Source: Nymphaea colorata
Taxonomy: Eukaryota; Streptophyta; Magnoliopsida; Nymphaeales; Nymphaeaceae
DNA: 64,000 nt
Direction: 5' to 3'
NCBI RefSeq assembly: GCF_008831285.2
Contig: NC_045140.1
Span: 4,009,528 to 4,073,527 of the forward strand
This document shows, in pieces, positions 36,694 through 47,651 of this stretch. The position numbers and the translations under genes were made by a program. The number at the start of each line of letters is the position of its first letter. Positions within the stretch are counted from its first letter, which is position 1. The notes below the pieces were generated by a model. The model saw nothing but the letters and a program-made list of their open reading frames with translations, had not been told where the DNA came from and made no database searches.

Positions 36694-37544
36694 ATGGCCG
36701 ATAACCCTTTTGATGCTGTAAGCTATCTCGCATATAGTGTCTTCCTGTTTCTGTATTGGGGAGATGCGTGTTTATTCATTTTAATGCTCATTGTGTTATT
36801 CGGGAACGGGATCAGGAGACGGTTCATGAGATCTTTAAGCTGGTATGGAGGAGAAAAACACAAGGTGAGGTGATTTCTCATCCTTGTTTCCTCTCATGCT
36901 GCCATCTTCCTTTCCCACTCAATCCTCTCCGCTTGCCTCTGACGGGGATGGGGACGCGCTGCAGATCGCGAAAGGGGTGAAAGCACAGACGATCTCCAGA
37001 ACGAAGTATGGCTATGCGTGCCGCCATTCTTTTTACTTTCTGGGGTCTTAACTTCCTTATTGATCAGAGACGGGAAAATCCTTCCTAATTTTTTTCTTTT
37101 TTTTTCATAACTATATGGAGGCTGTAGGCGGGGCGTCGAAGAAGAGGAGAAGACCTACCACTGGTGCGCGCTATGCTTCCTCGATCCTTATAACTATTGT
37201 CTTTGCAGATTGGACTTTATGTTATGGACCTTCAGCTTTATGGTGGTTCTCTTTTGAGATGCATTTTCATGGGTTTTATTTCTAACTTTTTCAGCGAATG
37301 CAAATGCTCTTAAACTGAGTTGCGAGCTTCTTAGGATCTTCGTTGCTGGTGAGTTTTTTAATGAGGTGTTATTTCGGATTTGTTTAACTATGTTGATCTT
37401 TCCTTCACGCTGTAACCATGAAAATGGTGTCTTTTAGCAGAAGCCGTACAACGTGCTGCCATTATTGCTGAAGCTGAAGGTCTCGAAAAAGTCGAAGCCA
37501 CACACTTGGAGAGGGTTCTGCCTCAGTTGTTGTTGGACTTCTGA
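36694..37544 (+). CDS. MHF2: MHF2 / CENP-X histone-fold protein
   Basis: Homologue of FANCM-associated histone-fold protein 2 (CENP-X/CENPX). MHF2 pairs with MHF1 (CENP-S) to bind branched DNA with the FANCM helicase, which limits crossovers in plants; in other eukaryotes the pair is also kinetochore-associated. Spliced CDS join(36694..36717, 36816..36864, 36964..37004, 37121..37163, 37295..37348, 37441..37544): 315 nt, 104 aa, as small as family members. The first helix has ETVHEIFKLVWRR. A basic linker (SKKRRRPTT, about 44-52) follows. The histone fold has ALKLSCELLRIFV and EAVQRAAIIAEAEGLEKVE, then THLERVLPQLLLDF, the terminal motif of the family. Exon 1 holds only 24 coding bases. The exon 4 acceptor (tatatggag/gct, 37120/37121) was chosen because the next AG (gctgtag/gcg) breaks the frame. 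All introns are 92-131 bp and GT/AG. Intact. Confidence 0.93.
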
Positions 37545-39565
37545 GATGTTGTACCATGAAAGATCAACGGAACTGTTAAACTGAGTGCTAAATATTTTAA
37601 GTAATGGTTCTGTCCCGCATTTTTCTTGAATCCTTTGCATTGCACATGCTTTATTCAGAGAATAATTTATGAGAATTTATGGAGTTCTCATTTTTATGTT
37701 TTAAATACTGCTCTGTTTAAATGGGCAAGGCTTTTTTTTTCTTACACAATCTTGGTATCGTTGCTTCTAAACGGTTTGTATGTTCCCTGATTGCTTTTGT
37801 GAGGCGTTGCATTCTTTAGTTGGTTCCTGTGAGCCACCTACTAATGAATGTGTCAACAAAAGCAGAAATGAAATTCGTCCTGAATTCGCAATGCAGATCA
37901 TTTAATTGTGAAAAACATTCTTGTCATCATTTCTGATCTGCCTGCGAAAATTAGTTTTGTTTTAAAGTGTTCTCTTCTTATTGCTTTTTGTTGCTTCTTT
38001 CCTTCATTTTGAGCTCCTTCTGGATTCTGTTTGAGGGATAGTTCATGGTGGGAAGCATAAATTAATTCTGTGTAAGAATGCCAGTTTTAAACAACTTGTT
38101 GCTTCCTCTAGCATCATGTTACCTGTCTCCTGGTACATCATGAAATATATCTTGTATATTCTTAGTGGTAGCGTGCAATTCATGACATTCGTTATGACTT
38201 TTACTCCTGAATCATGATTTCTCTAAAAATTAAAGTAAAAAGTTGTTTTCTGTTTTTTTTTTGTTGTTTTTAGTGTAAAAAAGCCATGGTATTTGCCAAG
38301 GCGTTTTTACATTTTAATAGGGTTTGCGTTTCATGTTTATTGGACAACATTCTATGGCCTGTTTCGACGAACCTAAAGTCATGACTGAAACCAGGCTTAA
38401 TTGTCAAAAATTGCTGTAAGAAAAATCTATCGTTGCTAAGCCATTGATACACGCAATGTTAGTTATTCAGTCTTTCTCCAAAATAATAGTTTATGTTGCT
38501 TGGGAGTGCAAAATAGGTCACTGCACCTTGTGGTGTGTATGATCTGCTTGCCTTCTTTTGCATCTAAAATATCTGATTTGAAGTTCATATCGTGTTTGCT
38601 TCGTTCCCTTTTTTAGATATCCTTCAAATAAACAAGCAGGAAGTTTTTTGGAAAGTAGCATACATTAATTTTAAGTAAGAATGCCAGTATTAAACAGCAT
38701 GTTGCTTTGTCCAAATTCTCTAGCATCATGTTACCTGTCTCCTGGTATATGAATGTGTTTAATTTGTATTCTCTGTCTTTGGACGTTATACGTTTGCTGT
38801 GTTCATGTTCACTTGTGCTAATTGGAACATGAGTTTTGCTTATCAATTTTTTTTTTCTGTTCTGCAGTTTGTCTAATGACACTTTGAATTTTTTTTTTTC
38901 AGGCCTTACACAGTTGCTGCATCTCACACTTATGGCGCCCCTTTTGATTCTTCTTGTATTTCTGTTGGATTCCATTACACATGTATAGCATGAGTGAGCT
39001 GTGAATGAATCTCCTTGTCAAAGCATGTTAGAAAAAAAAAAAGAGATCATGGTTCTTTCATGCCAAAAAGAACCATGTATGAACAACAGGAAGGAAATAA
39101 GCCATTTACAACATCAAATTGTGAGATTAAGAATGTAACACAGAATAATAAACATACATACAGACAAGAATAAAGGAAAAAACTGCCATAGTTGCAATTT
39201 GCATCGGATGGATTGAGACCCTCTAGAAACTCCAGGATGCAAAAGCTGATGCCATAGAATTAATATAAGTATTCCGGTTTCGTTTGTACTTGAATATGCA
39301 CGCCTTTATTTCTTCACCACGAAGACCTTCCAATTTCAATTTCCGAGTTGGAACCGGTATGGAGAAAAAAAAAGACTTGCTAAAAGAAGGAATAATTAAA
39401 AATATTGATGGCTAATTCTTGCGAACAACGGAGAACTTGATATGGGTAAAAGCAGCATCCAATTTGTGGTCATACGATTGACTGGATTAAACACAGGACG
39501 ATAGGCTTGCTAAACTTATACATAAAAAGATCTAACAACTTCATAATATGAACCAAGTGGAAAAT
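37545..39565. other. Intergenic: MHF2 3' UTR then non-coding DNA with a diverged duplication
   Basis: A block at about 38041-38150 (ggaagcataaattaattctg, aagaatgccag, tctagcatcatgttacctg) recurs in diverged form at 38640-38750, about 600 bp downstream. Small ORFs here have no motif. No second gene is supported. Confidence 0.5.
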
Positions 39566-39950
39566 ATGCAGTCTTGGCTGGTGCCCCTGCACACCCATGT
39601 TGACATGACATGATGCAACCCCAAGATCTTGGTTTGTGCAGAAATTTGTGCAGAAAATGAGTTCCACCTAGTGAAATAGAAGACAGATTCACCACTTAAA
39701 TTATTTCTTCTTTATGGCCTTCTTTTGTACACTGGCAATTCACATGCAGTCTTGGCTGGTGCCCCTGCACGCCCATGTTGACATGCATCATGCAACCCCA
39801 AGATCTTGGTTTGTGCCGAAAATGAGTTCCACCTAGTTTATATCTTGATTTTATGAGAAATAGAAGACAGATTCACCGCCGAAACTAATCTCTCTTTATG
39901 CTGGAACCCAATTCTTTATGGCCTCCTTTTGTACACTGACAAGTTTATTG
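39566..39950. repeat. 178-bp tandem duplication
   Basis: The phrase atgcagtcttggctggtgcc occurs at 39566 and again at 39744. Downstream words (tgatgcaacc or catgcaacc, then ccaagatcttggtttgtg, gagttccacctagt, agaagacagattcacc, tttatggcc.tcttttgtac) follow in the same order in both copies. The second copy carries small insertions. Period 178 bp at the start. Confidence 0.85.
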
Positions 39951-40998
39951 GCAACTACGCATCTGATACACAGTAAGTACACGTATTTCTGTTTAAAAAT
40001 TTTCCATCAGCTCTTGATTGGAACAGCTATTTAAGAGAATATTGACAAGGAAAAGCTCTCCGAGTATTAATTACATGAGTTAAACTAACCCAACGTAGTA
40101 AAGTTAGAACAAAGCACGTTCAGAAAAGCATGACAAGTCACTCATGTGGGACGACTCACGGAAGTTTTGTGCACTTATATATAGTTTACCTTATCATAAG
40201 TTGCTCTAAATTATCTTGTAGGATGAGCAAATTCTAGATGATATCCTACAAACATCAACACATGGTAGTACTCGGGCAAAAAAGAGAGGGTCAAAATTTT
40301 AAAACGAAACCCTAGGTTCCATATCAATAAGAAAGTAAAATCACAAAACAAAGTTGAATTAAACCTTACCGATGAACAAGCTCAGCAGACAACGAAGTGA
40401 AAGCTGTCTCCCTCGCCCGCTGGCCCTTTTAATGAACTGAAAGTCCTCTCTTTCTCTTTCTCTCTCTCTCTCTTAGGTTTTTGTAGGTCAGGAGGTATTC
40501 ATTTCATATTATCCCTTTCTGTAAGCATCCATCGTAGCAGACGATAAACATTGTTGTCAGTAATGACATTTCTTGGCTGTGGGTCATATAGAGTGCACAA
40601 CCTTCTCTCCAGTCAATTTAATTTGTCCTGCAAATTTCTTTCCGCAGTTAACTTTTTGTGTTCCAGGATACCATTGTGGATTGTGCAGGGTTCGAGCGAA
40701 AGAGAAGCTTAAAAGAGCCATGGCGTTGTAGAAAAATATCATACCAACATGGTGAACCCAACCAAAAAAACATTCACGGTAAAGCGATTTTATTTCGTCG
40801 TTCTTGTCACATCTAACAACTAGCACACTGACAGAGCTACTTTCAGGTTCCATTAAAGGGAACCTGGACTACTGCATCAAAAGGACATGCAACCTAGAAG
40901 CACTCAAAGCATGTCGACGCTCCCAATCGAAAAACTTGTTTTACAGATTCTTATTTAGTAGAGAACTGTTCACTGGATGTCAGTTTGGAGCTAGCTAA
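39951..40998. other. Intergenic, 3' of SEO
   Basis: Contains a (TC)n tract at 40446-40473 and probably the SEO 3' UTR (minus strand) near its right end. No supported gene; the minus ORF at 40584-40853 shows no recognisable motif. Confidence 0.4.
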
Positions 40999-43900
40999 TC
41001 AGGGTCGTGGGGGCTGCGACTTGGCAAAGAGGTCGGCTACAAATTGACCAGCACCTGCTGGAGACGCATCTGTCGCTTGCGCTGCAACGACACCAGCACT
41101 TGGTGGGGACACAACTGTAGCTTGGGCAGGAATAGTTGGAGGAAAAGTTGCAGCACCTGCTGGAGACGCAGCTGTAGCTTGGGCAGTAACGACACCGGCA
41201 CTTGGTGGAGAAGCAGCTACAACTTGGGCAGGAACAGTCGAAGGCAAAGTTGCAGCTTGAGTAGCTGCTGCTGTAGGTAGACCTGCAACTGCAGTAGCCG
41301 CAGCATCTTCTTCCGAGCCCCGCGAATCATCTTGGGTATCGCAGCATTGGAAAAGAAGGTACCTCTCCATGATCTTCCTGCACTCGGGGCACGACACTTT
41401 GTGCACAGGACTGGTGCTGGGGAGCACAAGTCTAACACAGTGATCCGCAGATTGGAGAGGAACGAGGCCACTTTGGAATGCTTTGTCGAATCCATCAGTG
41501 CCAATCTTGTCCTTCCATGAATCAAAGTTGTCCAAGAGGTTAATGAGCACCTTGCCTTCAGCCTTCACCATCTCAAGAGAGCCCTTGCTTACCATAGCCC
41601 AACCATAGTTGCTGTTCCCATAGGTGAGTAGTGTGATCACCTCCTGAAGTATCTGGTCGGTCTCTGTGCTCCTGTCACTCTGCAGCTTGGAGTGCATCAT
41701 GCTCTCCAGCCTTGTCCAAAAGAGCCAAATTGTGTCGAAGTCCCATGTCCCGCTCAGTTTCTCTTTCTTGATCGCTTCAATGTTCTTCTTGACTGGGAAA
41801 TTTGGGTGGTTCTTTCCTACATATACCATCTCCACGTTAATTGATGCTGCCTTCATGATTTTTTCCATCTCCTTTGTGAAGTACCTGATCCAGTCAATGC
41901 TTTCTCCTCCATATAGGCAAACTAACTTGCCTTCACTTATCTGTAATTTAAATCAATTTGCTACTGTTAGAAGTGGGTATATGTTCATTCTATAAGAATG
42001 CAACAGGAAACCAGCCTAGGCAGCCCAAGCATATTGAACTTGGGGTTAAAGTGTAATCCCCTTTGAATAGCATGTTGAAGTCAAATAAAATGTACAGTGT
42101 GCCCTTTGCTGCTCGAGGTACCTCCCAAGGGCTAGGAGGCCCTTCTTATCGATCTCCATTTTAAGTAGATAGACAATGCCAGCAAAAGAAGAAGAAGAAG
42201 AAGAAGAAGAAGAAGAAGCAGAAGTTTTGGGAAGGTTGATAGGCTTTATACCGAACGAGACAATTTGTTGTCCAAGTATCCCACCACCAGCTCGAACTTC
42301 CACGTTTCAGCTTTCCAAAGTGTTTCTTCCCTTGAGCTATAAAAGGGGAAGGCAACAGTGGCCCAGATATAAACCATATACAAAGCATTTCGGTTTGCAA
42401 GTTTCCCTTGTGCATCTAAGACCACCAAAATAGGCTTATTTTTGACAAAGTGCCACTCCTTTTTAATGTATCTGACAAATGCTGAGTTATGGTGTGGATG
42501 TGGGTATGTAGTGTACCATGGCATTTTAGCTGCCAGGGCTAGCAGAACCTTGTCTTCGTCGCTTGTCAGCTTGATGGCGCCTGGCTTGGTGATCGAGGAC
42601 TGTGGCACAACATGGTCCACAATAGGAACCCATACAAGCTCATATGCAGGGACATACCCATGGCCATGGGTATCTCGATAGATTTTCTCAAGAAATGAGA
42701 GCTCTTCCTGCTTGATTTGTAACTCCGAGATCAAGAGTACCACCATCTTTCTGTGCAACACATCGATATTTACCTGAAAATGTTAGGGAATAATAAGCAT
42801 CAGGCCTGTTTTCTTAATTTGTCCCCTGTGACAATGTGAGGTCAAATAGACGCCTACAGTATTATGCCAACAGAGAGGATACTTATGTCATTGAATTCTT
42901 GACCTTCCTCAACTTGAAGGCCTTGCATCCAATCTTCTACCAAGGTACAGTCAAAGAGTTATTGTTGGTGCAATATGTATCGTACTTGTTAAAGCATATC
43001 CAATGTTCCCCATCAATTAGTAGAGACCAGGTAGGAAATGAAAAATAAAAAAGATGGTGATTCAGTTTCTCCATAATGGTGGATCAATAATACCCAGACA
43101 CTTCATCTCCTGTTGAATAGAATTTGGGGAATGAACTGAAAATCATCCTTTGCTTTCAGTATTAACAACCATCATGTTTGGACCAACAGCAGTCCACCAA
43201 TTCCCTCATTCGAAAAACATTTGGATACACATGATCACCCTTATAAGTTTATTAACCTAATTCCTGAATTCAACCAGCCTAGACTAACAAATTTTTTGAT
43301 ACTGATCAACAGATGAAAAAGCAAGTGCTGACCTTTTTTGAAGGATCGCGCAGAATGAGGGGGCAGTCATCTTGTGAAGGGAACATTAACCTTAGGAGCC
43401 TCATGTTATCAAGATGTGGTGTTTGGAAGGTACGTTCAAGCAGATGGTAAGATTCTTCCTGCCTCTTCTCATCTGATACAATCAACTCTAGCATAAGTAG
43501 GAAAAGGATTCCATAGAGACATAAAGGTTTGACATGCCATAAGTGCAACTCAATTCCATCAGGCACCAGCCATGGCTGCTGCCAACAAGGAGCTTTACGC
43601 ATAGAGCCAGTGAGGTGGCCGGCTGGCTTAGAAGCAATGTTATCACTGGCGTATCGTATCGCGTATCGGTCGGGCCGACCTATACGCCGTATCGTAACGT
43701 ATCGTAAATGTATCGTAACGTATCGTAAAATTAATTTTTAATTTGTAAAAAATATTAAAAAATTATAAAAAAATAGAAAAAAATCAGAAAATTTTTAAAT
43801 AAATTCGAAAAAACAAGAAAAAATCAAGAAAAATGTATTTAAAGGAACATTCATCATTCATGTATATGAAGTATGAACTATGAAGTATGAATATGAACAA

Positions 43901-46900
43901 CACATTCCAAAATAAGAAATCAGACATTCAAAAATCAAAATAACATACTAAGCAGCCGAAGAGTATTCGATTACATCACAATTCATAAGTTCAGAAGTCA
44001 AAACATATAGACATAGTTATCATCTTTCATGATCCAAAAAGCCCTCTTTCTCCAAGCTTTCCACTGTGCCCTCTACGAGAAAGAAAGCTATCTCACGGGC
44101 AAAACTTAAAGCAAATGAGGAAAATCTCTTCCTCCCACGTCTCTTGCAATGTTTAGAAACAAGAAGAGAGAGAGAGAGGAGCATATCTTTTGAAATAAAA
44201 TGAAAAAAAGGGGCCATCGGACCCTTTTGCCATTTTTCCCCCGTATCGTACGATACGGGGGTGTATCGACCGTATCGTACGATACAGTGCCCGTATCGTA
44301 CGATACGGGCGATACGTCTACGATACACCTCCGTATCGTGTATTGTAGGCGTGTCGTATCGTTTTTGTTGATACAGACGATACGTATCGTACGATACGCG
44401 TCCGTATCGTACGATACGGATAACATTGCTTAGAAGACTCTAAGTTGAAAGCGGCATACTGTTGAATACCAGCCATACATTCTCTGCCGTAAGGCCAAGG
44501 TGATAGACATACTTTCCAACAAAAGGACACAATTTGATGTGTATTTTTGCAGAGTGCGAGAGCGATTACACTAAGTCAGATGGAGTATACTGGTCTACTC
44601 CCCACAAGTAGCGGTGGAGTAATGTGCAGCAGGTCCCATCAAGTGCTATCGATCCCACTAACATCACAGTGTTTTTTATGAAGACAGAGAAGGTGCATGA
44701 TATACGATAAGAATGGTAAACGCCACGGGCGTTTGGGGTTGAACGCAAGCTTCGTGACCCCTCACAAGCCACCACATGATTGAGGGGCATTTCATCCTTT
44801 TGAAAAAGGATATTTCTTTTTTCTAAAGGGTATTTTGGTCATTTGCATATATGAACACCCATTTCAGTGTTCGGGACCCGAACATGTAACATGCTTTAAG
44901 AAACTTGCACTGCATCGAGTGAAAGTTCAATAAATTTGAAAACTAAATTGTAGATAGTTTCACTCATTAAATGCATCAGTAGGGTTCCTTTTGCTGACCT
45001 ATGAGATCAAGGCATTTTTTCAGTAGATTCCTTAGGTGGTCGTGTATGTTCTTCACCTTATGAGCCAAGTTAGAGAGCTCCCAAGCCTCTGAGGCTGAAG
45101 CAAGGTACCTGAAATAATGGAGCATTAGACCGCACAATTGATAAGAAACAATGATGTTGGCAGGCATATAGATGGATGGTGTTCAAATTGGATTCAGATA
45201 AAACAGTCTAGATTTTTATTGATGTATTTGGAATGAAATGGTTTATTAGACCTAATCTCTACAATTTCAGAGGAAAACTGATAAACTTTACTGGTCTACT
45301 AGGGTTGTCTCAGACATTTTGTCTGGGTTTGAGTCAATCGTCATGCCCATCCTTGAGTATTGGGCTTCAACTTACTTTTAGTTTTCACTGCAGCAAGCAC
45401 ATTTGAGACAAACAGTATAGTAGTACTTACTCATGACCCATGCAAATGAGCCCAATGACCTGTGAAGAAGAGGTGATTACACTCTTGACGATCCAGTAGA
45501 CAGCGGTTGGGATGTAAGCCTGGGCTGTCTTCAGGGTTGGCGTGTCCATGGAGATGTAGTCCTTGGGCATGTCACTGAACTCTATGATGCACCTGGTAAG
45601 GGCCAGCAGCTCCGCGAACAGGTTGTTCAGGGCATCGAACCGCGGCTTCAGGGTGTCAACGTGCTCCAACAGCTCCGGCAGCTGCTTGAGGACTGCCACT
45701 GACTTGGCCAAGGGATTGTTCACTGCGTGAAGCTGGCTGGTGAGCCAAAACTCACCATAGGTCATGGCAAAAGCGGCCAGCACTAGCACCGCCTTTGCAT
45801 CCCACTCATAGTGGCTGAGTGGGCCCTTGAGGAGCACCATTGTTGTTTCATGTCCATCCCCATTGCCAGAGCACCTACAAGTTATCTGCAACCAGGCCAA
45901 CAATTGTAATACGTACACACATGCATGTAGAGGGTGTTTAGTAGCAGTAAAATTTTGTTAATGTCTCACTAAAAAATTCATAAATTACTGGTTATTGTTT
46001 TGTGAATGTCATTCTACAACAGTATTCCTATTACCAAAAGACCCAGTAGAGTTCTATTTCAAAATCTGACAGGAAGACTTTACCTCACAAGCAATCTTGT
46101 GGATGGTGCAACCCAATGAGTCCAGAGCATCAACCCCAGTTGAGACATCAGTCACATCCTCTGCTGCTGGCACAATCCGAGTAGTCTGTCACAGAAATAG
46201 AACAGTTCTTTGGTGTAAGGCAGAACAACTGTAGAACAGAACCAGAGATCTGTGACCAATGGCAACAAAAGGATATCAAGATGAAGAAGAAGTTAGTAGA
46301 AGATAGAGTAGAACTAAAGATGCTGATGTGCAGAAACAGATGCGCCTGCGTACTGTGCTGAAGGGAGTGGCTGTGGTCTGGACATTAGACCGTGATCCGA
46401 TCAGGCAGAAAAATTTTTTACACTTGTAGCTTCAAAAATTGTTGACTTGGCCCTCGTAGAAATTTTGGAAAAATAATGTTAGCCCCTATATAAGTTTTGA
46501 AATATTATTAGGTCATTTTTAAAAAAAAGTTCTAGCTATGCTCCTGATGTTGGTGCTGATGGGCCTCCATTATTTGTTTTATGGTAGCAGCTATAAGAAA
46601 CAAAAGATATGAAATTATAAAATGAAAAATTTCCAATTATCCTAATTTTTGCCTTTGACTCTAAAACGGGTCTATCATTTTTTAAATTTCCTCTCACTAA
46701 CTGGAAACTCTAGCCTTAAAACCTAGAATTTGGATCCCCTTGAAAATCCCAACTTTTATTTTTATACTTGTTTTGGCAGGCTTTCCGACTGCAAGGTAGA
46801 GAGAGTAAAAATTAATTTACTTTCTAAAAGTAAAATAATTGCTACTGTTTTTTGAGTTCACTAAACTTTCTATACTTTAAATGTCAAAGATTTCTTAGGT

Positions 46901-47535
46901 CGTTTAGTAAATGTAATACTTTGTGAGTGTTTTATGAATTTATCTCAAAAATTAAAATACATTCATACATATTTGAAACATATATAAACATATAATTCTA
47001 ATGTTTTATAAATCTGCCTCAATACATATTTATGAAATAGCTATATATTATTTCATTTGCCGAACGGTTTGCCGAACGGACCTTAAGAGGTTGCTCAGTA
47101 TTAGGGATACTATGGTAATATCAAATTCTGACGCATTCATTAGACACTAGTTCTAATATCCAATGAATATGATCTAATTTTTTTGGGTAGTTCGACACTT
47201 TTGGGAGTGTCCCTGCCCCAAAACGACCCCCAAATGACCCCTAAGGTTTTGAAATGGTTAAAGTTCAAGCATCCTTGACCAACATTCATAAGAACCTGTA
47301 ACAAATAAAACTGAACTTTAAATGCTACTATAATGAATCTTAAATCGAGAAAGCTGGCTTTTACAATGGAAGCAGGAGCAGTAAGGTCGAAGATCTGCTC
47401 GACAACGGCGAGCACAGGCTTGACGTCGAAACTCCGGCCGTCGGGCTTGTGACTGTCCTCAACGTGCTTCATCACTCCGGTATCATCACTTGACGTGAAG
47501 AGGCGCGAGCCATACTTCAGCAGATTACGTGCCAT
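40999..47535 (-). CDS. SEO: Sieve element occlusion (SEO) phloem P-protein
   Basis: SEO proteins form the phloem filaments that plug sieve plates on wounding. Spliced CDS complement(join(40999..41940, 42252..42773, 43333..43472, 44999..45108, 45431..45885, 46084..46185, 47365..47535)): 2442 nt, 813 aa, at the long end for the family. Start ATG at 47535; an in-frame TAA lies just upstream with no ATG between. SEO N-domain (about 15-280): DGRSFDVKPVLAVVEQIF, KPRFDALNNL, IPTAVYWIVKSVI, AWELSNLAHKV. Central thioredoxin-like region (about 327-500): MVVLLISELQI, KPILVVLDAQGKL, WATVAFPF. SEO C-domain (about 501-700): KLVCLYGGESIDWIRYFT, VEMVYVGKNHP, IWLFWTRLESM, ending in the cysteine cluster CPEC (684-687) and CC (699-700). 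After it comes an acidic stretch and an Ala/Pro/Thr-rich tail (713-813) with two 34-residue repeats, which I do not associate with the family. All introns are GT/AG and in phase. Intron 4 holds a hAT-like element, intron 6 a TTC repeat. Probably phloem-specific; that is inferred from the family. Confidence 0.95.
41046..41232 (-). repeat. 102-bp tandem repeat encoding the SEO C-terminal tail
   Basis: Within the last SEO exon a 102-bp (34-codon) unit is repeated: 41232-41131, then a shorter copy 41130 to about 41046. Each unit reads PAQxxxxSPPSAGVVxAQAT then xASPAGA. On the + strand, cagcacctgctggagacgca recurs exactly 102 bp apart (about 41051 and 41153). The unit length is a multiple of three, so copy number can change without a frameshift. 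Confidence 0.9.
42185..42219. repeat. (GAA/TTC)n microsatellite in SEO intron 6
   Basis: About eleven GAA units on the + strand, which is TTC on the transcribed strand. The tract starts about 30 nt inside the intron, downstream of the GTATAAAG donor at 42251. If the intron is retained, the frame reads a serine run and ends soon after. Confidence 0.95.
43635..44428. mobile_element. Non-autonomous hAT-like element with palindromic GTATCGTACGATAC repeats (794 bp)
   Basis: Begins CAATGTTATC and ends GATAACATTG, a 10-bp perfect terminal inverted repeat. Flanked on both sides by CTTAGAAG (43627-43634 and 44429-44436), an exact 8-bp target-site duplication, which places it with hAT. The subterminal zones are dense in GTATCGTA-type words. 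The right zone has five copies of the 12-bp palindrome TATCGTACGATA (44244, 44273, 44294, 44385, 44405). The left zone has related half-words (cgtatcgtaacgtatcgtaa). The middle (about 43740-44200) is AT-rich without a transposase ORF. It sits in intron 4 of SEO and makes up about half of that intron. Confidence 0.88.
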
Positions 47536-47643
47536 TCTTTTCCTTCTTAGTTCCTTGTCTGATGAAGTCTGACACACTTAGAAAGAATGAAGCAGTAGAA
47601 GGGAAGGAGTATGGGTGCAGTAACATGCAATCTAAGGAAGAGC

Positions 47644-47651
47644 TTATATAG
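47644..47651 (-). promoter_or_regulatory. Probable TATA box of SEO
   Basis: On the minus strand CTATATAA lies about 110 bp upstream of the SEO ATG. Transcription would start near 47615, with a leader of about 80 nt. A near-consensus TATA fits a strongly cell-type-specific gene. Confidence 0.65.

Noticed and set aside
40584..40853. 89-codon minus ORF downstream of SEO
   Set aside because: No recognisable family and no splice continuity with SEO, whose stop at 40999 is well supported.
41044..41525. Plus-strand ORFs rich in CWRR/NLG words opposite SEO exon 7
   Set aside because: Antisense of the 102-bp tail repeat; the periodic look comes from the repeat.
44020..44530. Overlapping ORFs reading VSYDT/RIVRYG repeats
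   Set aside because: Translations of the GTATCG palindrome array in the hAT-like element; not protein-coding.
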